The position numbers were made by a program, and so were the translations under genes. Below the pieces are notes generated by a model. That model was not told the origin of the DNA. It worked only from the letters and a program-made list of their open reading frames with translations, and made no database searches. Positions 44,294 to 54,754 of a stretch of 64,000 bases of DNA are shown here, one piece after another. Position 1 is the stretch's first letter. Each line of letters begins with the position of its first letter. The stretch lies in the NCBI RefSeq assembly GCF_021611515.1, contig NZ_CP090960.1, forward strand, positions 2,636,001 to 2,700,000, read 5' to 3'. This DNA is from Mariluticola halotolerans (lineage in GTDB: Bacteria; Pseudomonadota; Alphaproteobacteria; Rhizobiales; Devosiaceae).

Positions 44294-45163
44294 TCAGCGC
44301 CCGGTTTCATCCTTATTGCCCAGCACCTTTGCCAGGCTGACCTTGGCGCTGCCCGGTGCCAGCGGCTTTTGCTGGTTCTCGTGCGGGGCCCAACCGGACA
44401 TCCAGAGAATTTCAAGCGTGGCGCGGATGCGGCCATCGGGATCGCTGGCGGCGTCCGCATAGGCTGCGGCGGCCATTGCCAGTGCGGTTCTGGTTGTCAT
44501 CTTGCGGGGACGATCAACCAAAGGATTGCTTGCGCTGAGCGCATGCAGTTCCTGCATCAGGGCGAGGGGCGAGGCGTAGCGCACCACATGCTGCTCAAGA
44601 TCGGCGACGGGCAGGGCAAAGCCTGTGCGCTGCAAGAGGCTGCCGGCATTGCGCACATCGATGAAGGGGGCGATGCGGGGAGAGGCCCCGCCGGAGATCT
44701 CGGCATCGGCGGTGAGCCAGGCGCTGCGCAATTCCTGCAGGGAATCCCCACCAATGGCCGCTGTCAGCATCAGGCCGTCCGGCGCGAGATGGGCGCGGAT
44801 GCGCGAGAGGAAGCCGGGCACGTCATTGACGAATTGCAAATCGAGTATCGAGACGATCAGGTCATAACCGGTATCGGGCAGACGCAGGTTTTCCGGGTCA
44901 ACGGTTGCATCGATCAGGGTTGCGGCCCTGGTGAAGGTGAAGGTCCCGTTGGCGGCGCGGCCCTTGGCGGGCAGGATTGTGGCATCCGGCCCCATGATCA
45001 GCGCTTTTGAAAAGTCGCGGGTGATCGGGGCGAGCCGCTGTTCCAGATCATCGAGCACCAATTGGGTGATGAAATCGGCGCCGCCGCCAGCGTGACGGGC
45101 GTAGCGGGCCAAAACGAGCGCGCGGTCGAATATGCGGGGCGGTTGTGCTGTGGTGCCGGACAT
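44294..45163 (-). CDS. SAM-dependent methyltransferase (BioC/NDUFAF5-like)
   Basis: A 289-residue class I methyltransferase-fold protein. Landmarks are RIFDRALVLARYARHA at the start, DLIVSILDLQFVNDVPGFLSR, and an APDGLMLTAAIGGDSLQELR strand-helix. This set is typical of the alphaproteobacterial relatives of NDUFAF5, the complex I assembly factor, and of BioC. The glycine-rich SAM loop is poorly conserved (ALIMGPDATIL). It is divergent from comF, as in many Hyphomicrobiales. I chose ATG 45163; the frame stays open far upstream without homology. Confidence 0.85.
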   Translation of the reverse strand: MSGTTAQPPRIFDRALVLARYARHAGGGADFITQLVLDDLEQRLAPITRDFSKALIMGPDATILPAKGRAANGTFTFTRAATLIDATVDPENLRLPDTGYDLIVSILDLQFVNDVPGFLSRIRAHLAPDGLMLTAAIGGDSLQELRSAWLTADAEISGGASPRIAPFIDVRNAGSLLQRTGFALPVADLEQHVVRYASPLALMQELHALSASNPLVDRPRKMTTRTALAMAAAAYADAASDPDGRIRATLEILWMSGWAPHENQQKPLAPGSAKVSLAKVLGNKDETGR

Positions 45164-45205
45164 GGATTTGGCTTTGCAATGGGGCGCGACAGGGCGCGCA
45201 TTAAG

Positions 45206-46018
45206 ATGCAGAATGGGGTTATGGACAAGCACCAGGCATCTGTCAAAGAGGCTTTGAGGTTTCGCGCGCCGGCCCTGTGGCTGAAACGGGCGGGCGGGTT
45301 TGTTCTCGACCAGCTTTATCCGCCCACATGCCTTTATTGCGATACCCCGATTGTCGATGCCAATGCCCTTTGCGCCAGTTGCTGGTGTGGCCTCAGGCCG
45401 ATTACCCGCCCGATGTGCCCGGTGCTTGGCCTGCCCTTTGCTGTCTCGCTGGGGCCTGAGGCGCGGTCTGCCGCAGCGATTGCCGATCCGCCGCCCTTTG
45501 ACCGGGCGCGGTCGGCCTTTATTTACAATGATCTGGCCCGGGCGATCGTGTCGCGGCTGAAATATGGCGACAAGCCGGAGCTGTCGCGGTTTTGCGCCCT
45601 GACGATGACCACGGCATGCGCCGAGATTCTTGATGGCGATCCGGTTCTGGTGCCGGTGCCGCTGCACCGGTTCCGGCAATGGCAACGGCGCTATAACCAA
45701 TCAACCGAATTATGCCGGGCGCTGGTGCAATTGCGCGGGCTGGATGTGGCACCGCTTCTGGTCAGGCGCACGCGCCGCACAAGGCAGCAGGTGGGCCTGA
45801 GCGCCGCCCAGCGCCAGCGCAATGTGGCAGGTGCCTTTGAGGTGCGGGCAGAGGCGCTGTCGGCCATCGCCGGGCGGCGGGTGGTGATTGTTGATGATGT
45901 GATTACCACAGGGGCCACGGTGCGGGCGTTGACCCTCGCCCTTAAACGCGCAGGAATCGAACAAATTGACGTCATCAGCTTCGCACGCGTTGTTATTGGG
46001 GCGGATATGCCCATATAA
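45206..46018 (+). CDS. ComF-family phosphoribosyltransferase-like protein
   Basis: A protein of about 270 residues with an N-terminal zinc ribbon (CLYC, then CASCW) and a C-terminal PRPP-type loop VVIVDDVITTGAT. ComF is needed for DNA uptake in transformable bacteria, and many relatives of unknown role exist elsewhere. RYNQSTELCRAL and RRTRRTRQQVGLSAAQRQRNV are the family signatures. Start is uncertain: ATG 45206 is given, ATG 45221 is equally possible, both with weak ribosome sites. grxC follows after 25 bases. Confidence 0.9.
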   Translation: MQNGVMDKHQASVKEALRFRAPALWLKRAGGFVLDQLYPPTCLYCDTPIVDANALCASCWCGLRPITRPMCPVLGLPFAVSLGPEARSAAAIADPPPFDRARSAFIYNDLARAIVSRLKYGDKPELSRFCALTMTTACAEILDGDPVLVPVPLHRFRQWQRRYNQSTELCRALVQLRGLDVAPLLVRRTRRTRQQVGLSAAQRQRNVAGAFEVRAEALSAIAGRRVVIVDDVITTGATVRALTLALKRAGIEQIDVISFARVVIGADMPI

Positions 46019-46043
46019 CAGCAAAGTGTCATGGAGGCGTTTG

Positions 46044-46301
46044 ATGCCAAAAGTTGAGATCTACACCACCCCGACCTGCCCTTATTGCCACGCGGCGAAA
46101 TCGTTGCTGGATCAAAAGGGCGTTGCCTATGACGAGATCGATGTGCTCGATCAGGATGCGCGCATGCAAATGACGACGCGTGCCCAGGGGCGCCGGACCG
46201 TGCCGCAGATTTTTGTCGGCGAGACCCATGTGGGCGGCTATGACGATATGGCGGCGATGGAGCGTCAGGGCGCGCTCGACAAGCTGCTCAACGCGGGCTA
46301 A
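46044..46301 (+). CDS. grxC: Glutaredoxin 3
   Basis: An 85-residue dithiol glutaredoxin with the CPYC active site at Cys12-Cys15, the cis-proline TVPQIFV and the glutathione-binding GGYDDM. It reduces disulfides and glutathionylated proteins in the cytoplasm. GGAGG lies before the ATG at 46044. The order comF-grxC-nitrilase-DUF1178 is conserved in the group; the nitrilase gene begins eight bases past the stop. Confidence 0.96.
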   Translation: MPKVEIYTTPTCPYCHAAKSLLDQKGVAYDEIDVLDQDARMQMTTRAQGRRTVPQIFVGETHVGGYDDMAAMERQGALDKLLNAG

Positions 46302-46309
46302 TTCCAGGT

Positions 46310-47158
46310 ATGGGTGACGAAAACGTGCGGGTTGCGGCGCTCCAGATGTGTTCGGGGCTGTCGCCCGAGGCCAATCTTGACGTGATTGCCCGGCTGAGTG
46401 CCGAGGCGGCTGCGGCGGGCGCACACTATGTGCTGACCCCTGAGGTGAGTATTGCGTTTGCGCGTGACCGGGCGGAGCTGGCAACGCTTGCCGGACCGAT
46501 GGAAGATAACCCGGCCCTGAAACGTTGTGCGGAAATTGCCCGGGAAACGGGCCTTTTTCTGCATCTGGGGTCGCTGGCGGTGGCGCTGGAGAATGGCCTG
46601 TTTGCCAATCGCTCGGTGCTTTTTTCGCCTGATGGGCAAGAGGTTGCCCGCTACGACAAAATTCATCTGTTTGACGCCGATCCACCCAATGATCGCCCCT
46701 ATCGCGAGAGTGCCAGCTATCAGGGTGGCACCGAGGCGGTGGTGACCCAGGCGCCCGGCTTCGGGCTGGGCATGTCGATTTGTTATGACGTGCGGTTTCC
46801 GCAATTGTTTGCAACGCTGGCGAATGGCGGGGCGGGGGTGATGGCGGTGCCGGCGGCCTTTACCGTGCCGACCGGGCGGGCCCACTGGGAAATTCTGCTC
46901 CGGGCCCGCGCGATCGAGACGGGATCTTATGTGATTGCCGCCGCACAAGCGGGGCAGCATGAGAACGGGCGCGCCACCTGGGGGCATTCCATGATTGTCG
47001 ACCCATGGGGTGCTGTTGTATCAGTGCGCGCCGAAGACAGCCCGGGGCTGGTTTTGGCCGATATCGATCCGGCACGGGTCAGGGATGCGCGCGAGCGGCT
47101 GCCGGCCCTTGCCAATGCCCGCCCGTTTTCGCTAAGCGTTAACCAAGGTCTGTCATAA
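46310..47158 (+). CDS. Carbon-nitrogen hydrolase (nitrilase superfamily)
   Basis: A 282-residue Nit-type amidase with the catalytic Glu45 (LTPEVS), Lys117 (YDKIHLFD) and Cys158 (SICYDVRFP). The YDKIHLFD and CYDVRFPQL forms place it with Nit1/Nit2-like enzymes, which remove deaminated glutathione or omega-amides. The position right behind grxC fits a repair role in glutathione metabolism, but this is inference. DUF1178 follows after 29 bases. Confidence 0.94.
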   Translation: MGDENVRVAALQMCSGLSPEANLDVIARLSAEAAAAGAHYVLTPEVSIAFARDRAELATLAGPMEDNPALKRCAEIARETGLFLHLGSLAVALENGLFANRSVLFSPDGQEVARYDKIHLFDADPPNDRPYRESASYQGGTEAVVTQAPGFGLGMSICYDVRFPQLFATLANGGAGVMAVPAAFTVPTGRAHWEILLRARAIETGSYVIAAAQAGQHENGRATWGHSMIVDPWGAVVSVRAEDSPGLVLADIDPARVRDARERLPALANARPFSLSVNQGLS

Positions 47159-47187
47159 TCAGTCAGGTTCTGAGAGGAATTTCTAGC

Positions 47188-47613
47188 GTGATCCAGTATT
47201 CGCTGATCTGTGAGAGTGAGCACAAGTTTGACGCATGGTTCCGCAATGCGGATGCCTATGAAGCGCAGCACAAAAAGGGCATCGTTACCTGCCCGATCTG
47301 CAGCTCGGGCAATGTCACCAAGGCGCTGATGGCCCCTGCCGTTGCGCGCAAGAGTTCAGATACCGTTGCCTTGTCTTCCGGTCATCCCCAGCAAGCGGAA
47401 TTGCGCGCGGCGATGAAGGCCTTGCGCGACAAGGTGACCGCTGAAGCCGATTATGTTGGCGACCGGTTTGCCAGTGAAGCGCGCAAGATTCACGATCAGG
47501 AAAGCGAGAAGCGCGGCATTTATGGTGAGGCAACGCGCGAGGAAGTGACCGCGCTTGTTGAGGACGGGATCGACTTTATGCCCTTGCCCAGCTTGCCTGA
47601 GGATCGTAACTAG
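47188..47613 (+). CDS. DUF1178-family protein
   Basis: A 141-residue protein of the DUF1178 family, function unknown. The N-terminus MIQYSLICESEHKFDAWFRN and the CPICSS zinc-ribbon-like pair are diagnostic; the second half is helical (LRDKVTAEADYVGDRFASEA). The GTG start follows AGAGGAATTT. It ends the comF-grxC-nitrilase operon. The two-cysteine pair (plus the earlier Cys8) could bind metal. No clear terminator follows. Confidence 0.92.
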   Translation: MIQYSLICESEHKFDAWFRNADAYEAQHKKGIVTCPICSSGNVTKALMAPAVARKSSDTVALSSGHPQQAELRAAMKALRDKVTAEADYVGDRFASEARKIHDQESEKRGIYGEATREEVTALVEDGIDFMPLPSLPEDRN

Positions 47614-47754
47614 ATTTAGCTGCGCGATATATCTTCCTGATCTAATACTTATACATAGCCGGTGAATACTTTTAAACAGGGCGATAATTGGGTCGCATCT
47701 GAATTTTATTGCGTGGGTTATTTCAGGGTTTTTTAATCGCAGAGGCCCAGTGTT

Positions 47755-50121
47755 TTGCTGTTCAGGCAAGCTGGTTATTTTGCGTTGTTTTCATTTGTAA
47801 AAAATATGACGGGGCGGTTGATTGCGCGGCATGCTCCAGCGCAGGGCGGCGGGCGTGCGCCACGGCTGAGGGCCGAAATCACGCAGCGGCGGGTTGCCGC
47901 TGTGCAGCGCCTTATTCCGGCGACCCTGATTTTCAATCTTGTTCATGTTGGTTTGTTCGCCCTTGCGGTCTGGGGGGCGGTGCCTTCGGGGCATTTCGTG
48001 CTTTGGGGCTGTGCAACGGCGCTCGCTGTGGCGCTGTTGCTGGTGCCCTGGCGCGCCTATCGCCGCGGAAACCCTTCAAGGGTGGAAGATATGGAGCGCA
48101 TCCAGCGACAGATTACGCTGTTGGCGGGTTTGCGGGCGCTGGCCTGGGGTGTGGGGGCGATCGTGTTTCTGCCGCAACTGGGCCCGGACCGGCAATTGCT
48201 GGTGGGGCTGATTGCGGGCGGGATGATGTGTGCCGAGGTTTTCGGCTTTGCCGCCTTCCCCCTGGCGACGCTGGTTTATGGCGGTGTGCTGACGCTGACG
48301 GGTAGTATGGCGTTGCTGAGCGCCGGGATGACGGCGTTCGAGATTGTGCCCCTGCTTGTGTTTTTTGCCTATGTTCTGGTGATCGTGCGCCATCAGGCGG
48401 GTCTTTTTCTGGAAGAGACGCGGGATGCCCATGCCCGGGATGAAGCGCAACGCGATGTTGCCATGTCGCTTAATGATTTTGAGGCGAACAGCAGTGACTG
48501 GCTTTGGCAAACGGATGCCTCGGGCCGGTTTTGCGCGGTCAGCCCACGGTTCTCAAAGGCGGCGGGGCTGGATGCCGAAACGTTGAACGGCATGCATTTT
48601 TCGGAATTGTTTGCCCCGGACGCTGAATTTTTCAACACGGTGATTTGTGAACGGGTGCGGTTGCGCGAGCCTTTGTCCGATGCGCGGGCCAGTGTGCAGG
48701 TGGGCGGGGTGCAGCGCTATTGGTCGATCAGCGCCAGCCCGCAATGGGACCGGGTTGACGGGTTTTGCGGTGTGCGGGGCGTGGCCCAGGATATTACCGG
48801 CAAGCTGCTGGCTGAGCGGCGGTTGCAGCAATTGGCCCATACCGACCAGTTGACCGGATTGATCAACCGCACACGGTTTCTGGAATTGCTGACCGAGGCG
48901 TTTGCGACCCGCCCGGCAAGTGAAATCGGTATCGTCTCGCTGGATTTGACCGGGTTCAAGCTGATCAATGACACGCTTGGGCACCCGGTGGGCGATGCCC
49001 TGTTGCGGGATTTGGGGGCGCGTTTGCGGGCCTGGGCCGGTGACGCTTTTGATGTGGCCCGGCTGGGCGGGGATGAATTTACGGTTCTGCTGCTCGATAT
49101 CAACGGGCCGGCGGAGGTTGAAAGCGTTGCCGCCGAACTGCTTGAATTGTTTGATGCGCCGTTTGTTGTGGGCACGCATAGCCTTGTGATCGATGGCAGT
49201 GCGGGCGCGGCTTTGGGCGGGGCGCATGGGGCGGATGCGGATGCGCTGATGCGCAATGCCGATCTGGCGCTTTATGCAGCCAAGGCGGAAGGCCGGGGCC
49301 GCAAGCGGATGTTCGAGGCGGAAATGTGTGCCGGCTTGCTGCGGCGCAAGCAGCTGGAATGTGCGCTGCATGGCGCGGAAGAGCGCGGCGAGCTGCACCT
49401 TTACTATCAGCCGATCTTCGAATTATCGACGGGCAAGGTTGTTGCCTATGAGGCGCTGCTGCGCTGGACCTCGCCGGAGCTTGGCCCGGTTGATCCCGAG
49501 GAATTCATATCTGTTGCCGAGGAGAGCGGGCTGATTGTGCCAATCGGCGACTGGGTTCTGGCACAGGCGGCGCGCGATGCGGCGAGCTGGCCTTCGGACA
49601 TTCAGGTTTGCGTCAATGTTTCCCCCGTGCAATTGCGCAATACGACCCTGTTGAGCAAGCTGGTGCAAAATCTTGACCGCTACGGGCTGTTGCCCAGCCG
49701 GCTGACCCTTGAGATTACCGAGGGCGTGTTGCTGGAGGCGGGGTCACATGTGGCGGGTACCTTGCATGACCTGCTAAATCTCGGGGTGGGAATTGCGCTT
49801 GATGATTTTGGCACCGGCTATTCGTCGTTGAGCTATTTGCGCAGTTTTCCTTTCTCCAAGATCAAGATCGACGAATCCTTTGTCGAGGGGCTGGACAGCA
49901 ATCCGGCCAATGCGCAAATCATCCGGGCGATTGTGGACATGGCCAATGCGCTTGGCTTTGATGTGGTGGCGGAGGGTGTGGAGACGCCGATGCAACTGGC
50001 GGAACTCAAGGCGCTCAACTGCAAATATGTGCAGGGCTATTTGTTCGCGCCGCCGCAAAGCGCCAATGACCTGATCGTTTTGACCGACCGGCGTGGCAAG
50101 CTGAAAGCCTCGCAGGCCTAG
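47755..50121 (+). CDS. Membrane GGDEF-EAL protein (cyclic-di-GMP turnover)
   Basis: A 788-residue protein with five or six N-terminal membrane helices (~50-205), a PAS domain (~240-345), GGDEF (~355-515) and EAL (~530-780). The cyclase motif is an intact GGDEF (438-442), but the inhibitory RxxD site is absent (GDAF at that place). The phosphodiesterase part has EAL (566-568), [16 protein letters not shown] and AEGVET, all intact, so both activities are possible. The TTG at 47755 has AGAGG upstream; ATG 47806 is the alternative. AT-rich DNA precedes it. Its end overlaps the convergent ubiG end by four bases. Confidence 0.92.
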   Translation: MLFRQAGYFALFSFVKNMTGRLIARHAPAQGGGRAPRLRAEITQRRVAAVQRLIPATLIFNLVHVGLFALAVWGAVPSGHFVLWGCATALAVALLLVPWRAYRRGNPSRVEDMERIQRQITLLAGLRALAWGVGAIVFLPQLGPDRQLLVGLIAGGMMCAEVFGFAAFPLATLVYGGVLTLTGSMALLSAGMTAFEIVPLLVFFAYVLVIVRHQAGLFLEETRDAHARDEAQRDVAMSLNDFEANSSDWLWQTDASGRFCAVSPRFSKAAGLDAETLNGMHFSELFAPDAEFFNTVICERVRLREPLSDARASVQVGGVQRYWSISASPQWDRVDGFCGVRGVAQDITGKLLAERRLQQLAHTDQLTGLINRTRFLELLTEAFATRPASEIGIVSLDLTGFKLINDTLGHPVGDALLRDLGARLRAWAGDAFDVARLGGDEFTVLLLDINGPAEVESVAAELLELFDAPFVVGTHSLVIDGSAGAALGGAHGADADALMRNADLALYAAKAEGRGRKRMFEAEMCAGLLRRKQLECALHGAEERGELHLYYQPIFELSTGKVVAYEALLRWTSPELGPVDPEEFISVAEESGLIVPIGDWVLAQAARDAASWPSDIQVCVNVSPVQLRNTTLLSKLVQNLDRYGLLPSRLTLEITEGVLLEAGSHVAGTLHDLLNLGVGIALDDFGTGYSSLSYLRSFPFSKIKIDESFVEGLDSNPANAQIIRAIVDMANALGFDVVAEGVETPMQLAELKALNCKYVQGYLFAPPQSANDLIVLTDRRGKLKASQA

Positions 50122-50855
50122 GCCGGTTTTTCGGCCAGCAGCATGTAATTGACGCTCATGTCGCGCGAGGTGCGCCACTGGTCCTGCAGGGGCGCGTAGC
50201 TGACGCCGGATTTGTGCTTGATGCTCATGCCATGGCGCTTGAGCTGGGAGCTGATTTCCTCAGGGGTGAGGAATTTCTCGTAAGTATGGGTGCCCTTGGG
50301 CAGCCAGCCCAGCACATATTCGGCCCCGACAATGGCGAGGGCAAAGGCTTTTGCCGTGCGGTTGATGGTGGCCACGAACATCAGCCCGCCGGGCTTGACC
50401 AATCGGGCGCAGCTTTCAAGATAAAGCGGCACGTCAGCGACGTGTTCGACCACTTCCATATTGAGCACGACGTCAAATTGTTCGCCCGCTTCCGCCATGG
50501 TTTCGGACGTGGTGGCGCGGTAATCGATCTCGAGGCCGGACTGGGCGGCGTGGAGTTCGGCAATGCGGATGTTTTTTTCAGCCGCATCGGCACCGGTAAC
50601 CGTCGCCCCGAGCCGGGCCATGGGTTCGCACAAAAGACCGCCGCCACAGCCGATATCGAGAAATTTCAGGCCTTCGAGGGGCAGGCGTTTGGTGCCATCG
50701 AGCTGAAAGTGATCAATGACATGCTGGCGGATATAGGCCAGCCGCACGGGGTTGAACTTGTGCAATGGCTTGAACTTGCCCTTTGGGTCCCACCATTGTT
50801 CCGCCATGGCTGTGAAGCGGGCGATTTCGTCGTCATTAATGGTTGTTGCGGCCAT
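50118..50855 (-). CDS. ubiG: Ubiquinone biosynthesis O-methyltransferase
   Basis: A 245-residue SAM-dependent enzyme that carries out both O-methylations of ubiquinone synthesis. The SAM loop is [18 protein letters not shown], and landmarks [19 protein letters not shown] and [10 protein letters not shown] are specific to UbiG. Length is normal. It is divergent from lysC and overlaps the GGDEF-EAL gene at its 3' end by four bases, leaving no room for a terminator. Confidence 0.96.
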   Translation of the reverse strand: MAATTINDDEIARFTAMAEQWWDPKGKFKPLHKFNPVRLAYIRQHVIDHFQLDGTKRLPLEGLKFLDIGCGGGLLCEPMARLGATVTGADAAEKNIRIAELHAAQSGLEIDYRATTSETMAEAGEQFDVVLNMEVVEHVADVPLYLESCARLVKPGGLMFVATINRTAKAFALAIVGAEYVLGWLPKGTHTYEKFLTPEEISSQLKRHGMSIKHKSGVSYAPLQDQWRTSRDMSVNYMLLAEKPA

Positions 50856-51028
50856 GACACTGTTCTTTTTGGGTTAATTCAGCTGTGGTTTAGCACGGGC
50901 AGGCTGTGCCCGGAAACCATCATATTGGCGTGCCAGTTGCAGTTGTCGCGTGCTTATGGCAATTGACGCGCGAACAAAACAAACCGGCCGGGCTATTTTG
51001 GGGTGCCGGGGCATAAAGGAAAAGCGTC

Positions 51029-52297
51029 ATGGCACGTCTCGTCATGAAATTCGGCGGCACATCGGTGGCCGATGTGGACCGCATCCGGCACGCTGCGCGC
51101 CATGTAAAGCGTGAGGTGGACGCGGGCAACCAGGTTTGCGTGGTGGTGTCGGCCATGGCCGGGGCGACCAACCAGCTTGTGGGCTGGGTCAATGACGCCT
51201 CCAAACTGCATGATGCGCGTGAATATGATGCGGTGGTGGCCTCTGGCGAACAGGTGACCGCGGGGCTGATGGCGATTGTGCTTTCGGATATGGGGATTGC
51301 CGCGCGCTCATTTGCGGGCTGGCAGGTGCCGATTGAAACCGATGACGCCCATGGGGCGGCGCGGATTACCGATATCAAGCCGGCGCTTTTGAACGAGCGG
51401 CTGGGGCAGGGCGTGGTGTGTGTGGTGACCGGGTTTCAGGGCGTTGCCCCTTCAGGCCGGGTGACGACGCTGGGACGCGGTGGATCTGACACCAGTGCTG
51501 TGGCGGTGGCGGCGGCTATCGGGGCGGATCGCTGCGATATTTATACCGATGTGGACGGGGTTTATACGACCGATCCGCGCATTGCCCCCAAGGCGCAGCG
51601 GCTGACCCGGATTTCGTTTGAGGAAATGCTGGAAATGGCCTCGCTGGGGGCCAAGGTTTTGCAGACGCGCTCGGTGGAGCTGGCGATGGCGCAGAAAGTG
51701 CGCCTTGCAGTGCGCTCGAGCTTTGACGACCCGGATGCGCCGCAGGTGGCGCCCGATGGGTCGGGTCATGGTGTTCCCGGCACACTGGTGTGCGATGAGG
51801 ATGAGATTATGGAAAAGCAGATTGTTTCTGGCGTGACCCTGGCCAAGGCCGAGGCGAAAATCACCCTGCGCGGGGTCAAGGACAAGCCCGGCGTTGCCGC
51901 TGCCGTGTTCGGCTCGCTGGCCGATGAGCGCATTGTTGTCGACATGATTGTGCAAAATGTCTCCGACGATGGCAAAATGACCGATATCACCTTTACCGTG
52001 CCTGATAGTGAATACGACAAGGCGATGAAAGCTTTGACCGTTGCGGGGGACCGGTTCGAGTATGATTCGATTTCCGGGTCCAAGGGCGGGGCGAAAATCT
52101 CTGTTGTGGGCGTTGGCATGCGTTCGCATGCGGGTGTGGCATCGTCGATGTTCCAGGCCCTGGCGGACAAGGGAATCAACATTCAGTTGATTACAACCTC
52201 TGAAATCAAGACCTCAGTTCTCATAGAAGAAGAGTATGCGGAACTTGCGGTTCGGGCGCTGCATACGTATTACGGTCTCGACAAAGACAGCGCGTAG
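51029..52297 (+). CDS. lysC: Aspartate kinase
   Basis: A 422-residue enzyme phosphorylating aspartate, first step toward lysine, threonine and methionine. The kinase domain starts with VMKFGGTSVAD, has TLGRGGSDTSAVAVAAAIGA and CDIYTDVDGVYTTDPR; two ACT domains at ~265-422 (GVKDKPGVAAAVFG, VGVGMRSHAGVASSMF) give feedback control by amino acids. The gene lies 68 bases ahead of ptsP, a common order in this group. Confidence 0.97.
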   Translation: MARLVMKFGGTSVADVDRIRHAARHVKREVDAGNQVCVVVSAMAGATNQLVGWVNDASKLHDAREYDAVVASGEQVTAGLMAIVLSDMGIAARSFAGWQVPIETDDAHGAARITDIKPALLNERLGQGVVCVVTGFQGVAPSGRVTTLGRGGSDTSAVAVAAAIGADRCDIYTDVDGVYTTDPRIAPKAQRLTRISFEEMLEMASLGAKVLQTRSVELAMAQKVRLAVRSSFDDPDAPQVAPDGSGHGVPGTLVCDEDEIMEKQIVSGVTLAKAEAKITLRGVKDKPGVAAAVFGSLADERIVVDMIVQNVSDDGKMTDITFTVPDSEYDKAMKALTVAGDRFEYDSISGSKGGAKISVVGVGMRSHAGVASSMFQALADKGINIQLITTSEIKTSVLIEEEYAELAVRALHTYYGLDKDSA

Positions 52298-52365
52298 GAT
52301 CCGCAAGAGCTCCAAATGCGTTGTTGGGGGAGGGGTGGCAATCGGGCCGCCATGAGGATTTTTTT

Positions 52366-54633
52366 ATGGGCAACGCCGCTGGCGGCGGGCCGCGCGTTTT
52401 GCTTCGGCAATTGCGTGAAACCCTTGCTGAGCCTTTGGGTTCACAGGACCGCCTGAACAAGATTGTTGATCTGATCGCGGACAATATGCGGGCCGATGTG
52501 TGCTCGTTCTATGTGTTGCGTGATGATAGCGCGCTTGAACTTTTTGCGACTCACGGCCTGAAACCTGAAGCTGTGCACATGACCACGCTGCGGCTGGGCG
52601 AGGGGCTTGTGGGCCTGATCGCTGCCGAGGCGGAGCCCTTGAGCCTTCTCGATGCCACAGCGCATCCAGCCTTTGCCTATCGCCCCGAAACGGGGGAAGA
52701 CCCGTTCAATTCCTTCCTTGGTGTGCCGGTTTTGCGTTCGGGCCAGACGCTGGGCGTTCTGGTTGTGCAGAACTCGGAACGGCGCGCCTATGGCGAGGAC
52801 GAGACCGAGGCCATGCTGACCACGGCGACGATTCTCGCCGAAATGCTGTCGGCGTCGGAATTTGAAAGCCTGATCAAGCCGGGGTCGGATATCGATCTGC
52901 GGCGGCCGCGCATGCTGGAAGTGGTCAGCTTTGGCGAGGGCATTGCGCTTGGCCATGTGGTTTTGCATGACCCGCGTGTTGTGGTGATGAATTTTGTCGC
53001 CGATGACACGGACGAGGAAAAGGCCCGGCTGGAAAAGGCAATCCGCACCATGCGCATGTCGATTGACGACATGTTCAAGCGGGGCGATATGCAATTGTCC
53101 TCCGATCACCGGGATATTCTGGAAAGCTACCGGATGTTTGCCCATGACCGGGGCTGGGTCAGGCGCATCGAAGAGGCGATTGACAACGGGCTGACGGCGG
53201 AAGCGGCGACCGAGCGGGTGCAGAACGACACCCGTGCGCGCATGCTGCGCCAGGCGGACCCTTATATCCGTGACCGGCTGCATGATCTGGATGATCTGGC
53301 CAACCGGCTGCTCAGGGTTCTGACGGGCAATGGCAAGGTGGGCGCGACAGAGCTGCCTGACAATGCCGTGGTTGTGGCCCGGAATATGGGGCCTGCTGAC
53401 CTGCTGGAATATGACCGCACCAAGCTGCGCGCCATTGTGCTTGAGGATGGGGCGGCAACAGCGCATGTGGCGATTGTTGCCCGGTCACTCGGGCTGGTGG
53501 CCGTGGGGCAGGCCGATTCGATTGCCTCGATCTGTGAGACCGGCGACGATATTATCGTCGATGGTACGCTGGGGGTTGTCTATTTACGCCCGACCAGCGA
53601 AATCGAGGCGAGCTATGCCGACAAGGTAAAACTGTCGGCCAAGCGGCGGGCGCATTTTGCTGAATTGCGCGACAAGCCCTCGATCACCAAGGACGGGGTT
53701 GAGGTGACGCTGTTGCACAATTCCGGGCTGGTGGCGGATTTGCATGCACTGGAGGAAACCGGGGCTGCGGGTGTGGGCCTGTTCCGCACCGAACTGCAAT
53801 TCATGATCGCCTCCAAGCTGCCGCGGCTTAGCGAACAGATCGATCTTTATCGCGAGGCGATCAGGATTGCCGGTGACAAGCCGGTTGTGTTCCGTCTGCT
53901 GGATATTGGCGGCGACAAGGTGGTGCCCTATTTGCGCTCGATGGCCGAGGAAAACCCGGCCATGGGCTGGCGGTCGCTGCGTCTGGCGCTCGATCGGCCG
54001 GGATTGTTGCGCACACAGGTGAGGGCCTTGTTGCAGGCTGCGGATGGACGGCCGCTGAAAATTCTGGTGCCGATGGTCACCGAAGTTGCCGAATTCCGGC
54101 AGGCGCGGCAGGTGATCAAGAAGGAATGGGAACGGTTAAAGCGCACTGGTGCGCCCGTGCCGGAAAAGATTGAACTCGGTTCGATGGTGGAAGTGCCCTC
54201 GCTGTTGTTCGAACTGGATCATTTGATGCCGGAGGTGGATTTTGTTTCCATCGGCTCCAATGATCTTGTGCAGTTTTTGACGGCGACTGACCGGGCCAAT
54301 CCGCGTGTCGCCCGCAATTACGATCCGATTGCCCTGCCGCGCCTTAGAGCCTTGCGGCTGATCGTTGACAGTGCGGCACGCTATAATGTGCCGGTGACCA
54401 TGTGCGGCGAGCTGGCCGGGCGGCCGATTGAGGCGCTGGCGCTTTTGTCGATCGGCATGACACGTCTTTCCATGGGCGCGTCCTCGATCGGGCCGATCAA
54501 GGAAATGATTCTCTCGCTCGAGATTGAACCCATCCGCACAGCGGTTGCGGCGGCCCTGAGTGAAGGCGCTGATGGCGGTTCCATTCGTGACTTGCTGGTG
54601 GAATGGGCGGCGCGCCAGAACCTGCCAATCTAG
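52366..54633 (+). CDS. ptsP: Phosphoenolpyruvate-protein phosphotransferase of the nitrogen PTS (EI-Ntr)
   Basis: A 755-residue enzyme. An N-terminal GAF domain (~20-165), which in relatives senses glutamine, precedes the enzyme I parts: the phosphohistidine His367 in GAATAHVAIVARS, GLFRTELQFM, and the PEP-binding C-terminal barrel with FVSIGSNDLVQFLTATDR and the VTMCGELAG cysteine. It starts the phosphorelay to NPr and EIIA-Ntr that tunes potassium, nitrogen and carbon functions. ATG 52366 (MGNAAGGG) has AGGA eight bases upstream; a longer frame starts at 52321. Confidence 0.96.
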   Translation: MGNAAGGGPRVLLRQLRETLAEPLGSQDRLNKIVDLIADNMRADVCSFYVLRDDSALELFATHGLKPEAVHMTTLRLGEGLVGLIAAEAEPLSLLDATAHPAFAYRPETGEDPFNSFLGVPVLRSGQTLGVLVVQNSERRAYGEDETEAMLTTATILAEMLSASEFESLIKPGSDIDLRRPRMLEVVSFGEGIALGHVVLHDPRVVVMNFVADDTDEEKARLEKAIRTMRMSIDDMFKRGDMQLSSDHRDILESYRMFAHDRGWVRRIEEAIDNGLTAEAATERVQNDTRARMLRQADPYIRDRLHDLDDLANRLLRVLTGNGKVGATELPDNAVVVARNMGPADLLEYDRTKLRAIVLEDGAATAHVAIVARSLGLVAVGQADSIASICETGDDIIVDGTLGVVYLRPTSEIEASYADKVKLSAKRRAHFAELRDKPSITKDGVEVTLLHNSGLVADLHALEETGAAGVGLFRTELQFMIASKLPRLSEQIDLYREAIRIAGDKPVVFRLLDIGGDKVVPYLRSMAEENPAMGWRSLRLALDRPGLLRTQVRALLQAADGRPLKILVPMVTEVAEFRQARQVIKKEWERLKRTGAPVPEKIELGSMVEVPSLLFELDHLMPEVDFVSIGSNDLVQFLTATDRANPRVARNYDPIALPRLRALRLIVDSAARYNVPVTMCGELAGRPIEALALLSIGMTRLSMGASSIGPIKEMILSLEIEPIRTAVAAALSEGADGGSIRDLLVEWAARQNLPI

Positions 54634-54754
54634 CCTCCCGGTTGGGGTGGCTATGTGCTGGCTCTTGTTTTCAAAGCGCCAATGGCGCAAAACCGGGCTC
54701 CGATTTTTTGCCTGAGGCTTCAGGCTGCTGTTTTTAACTGAAAGTCCTTCTCCC

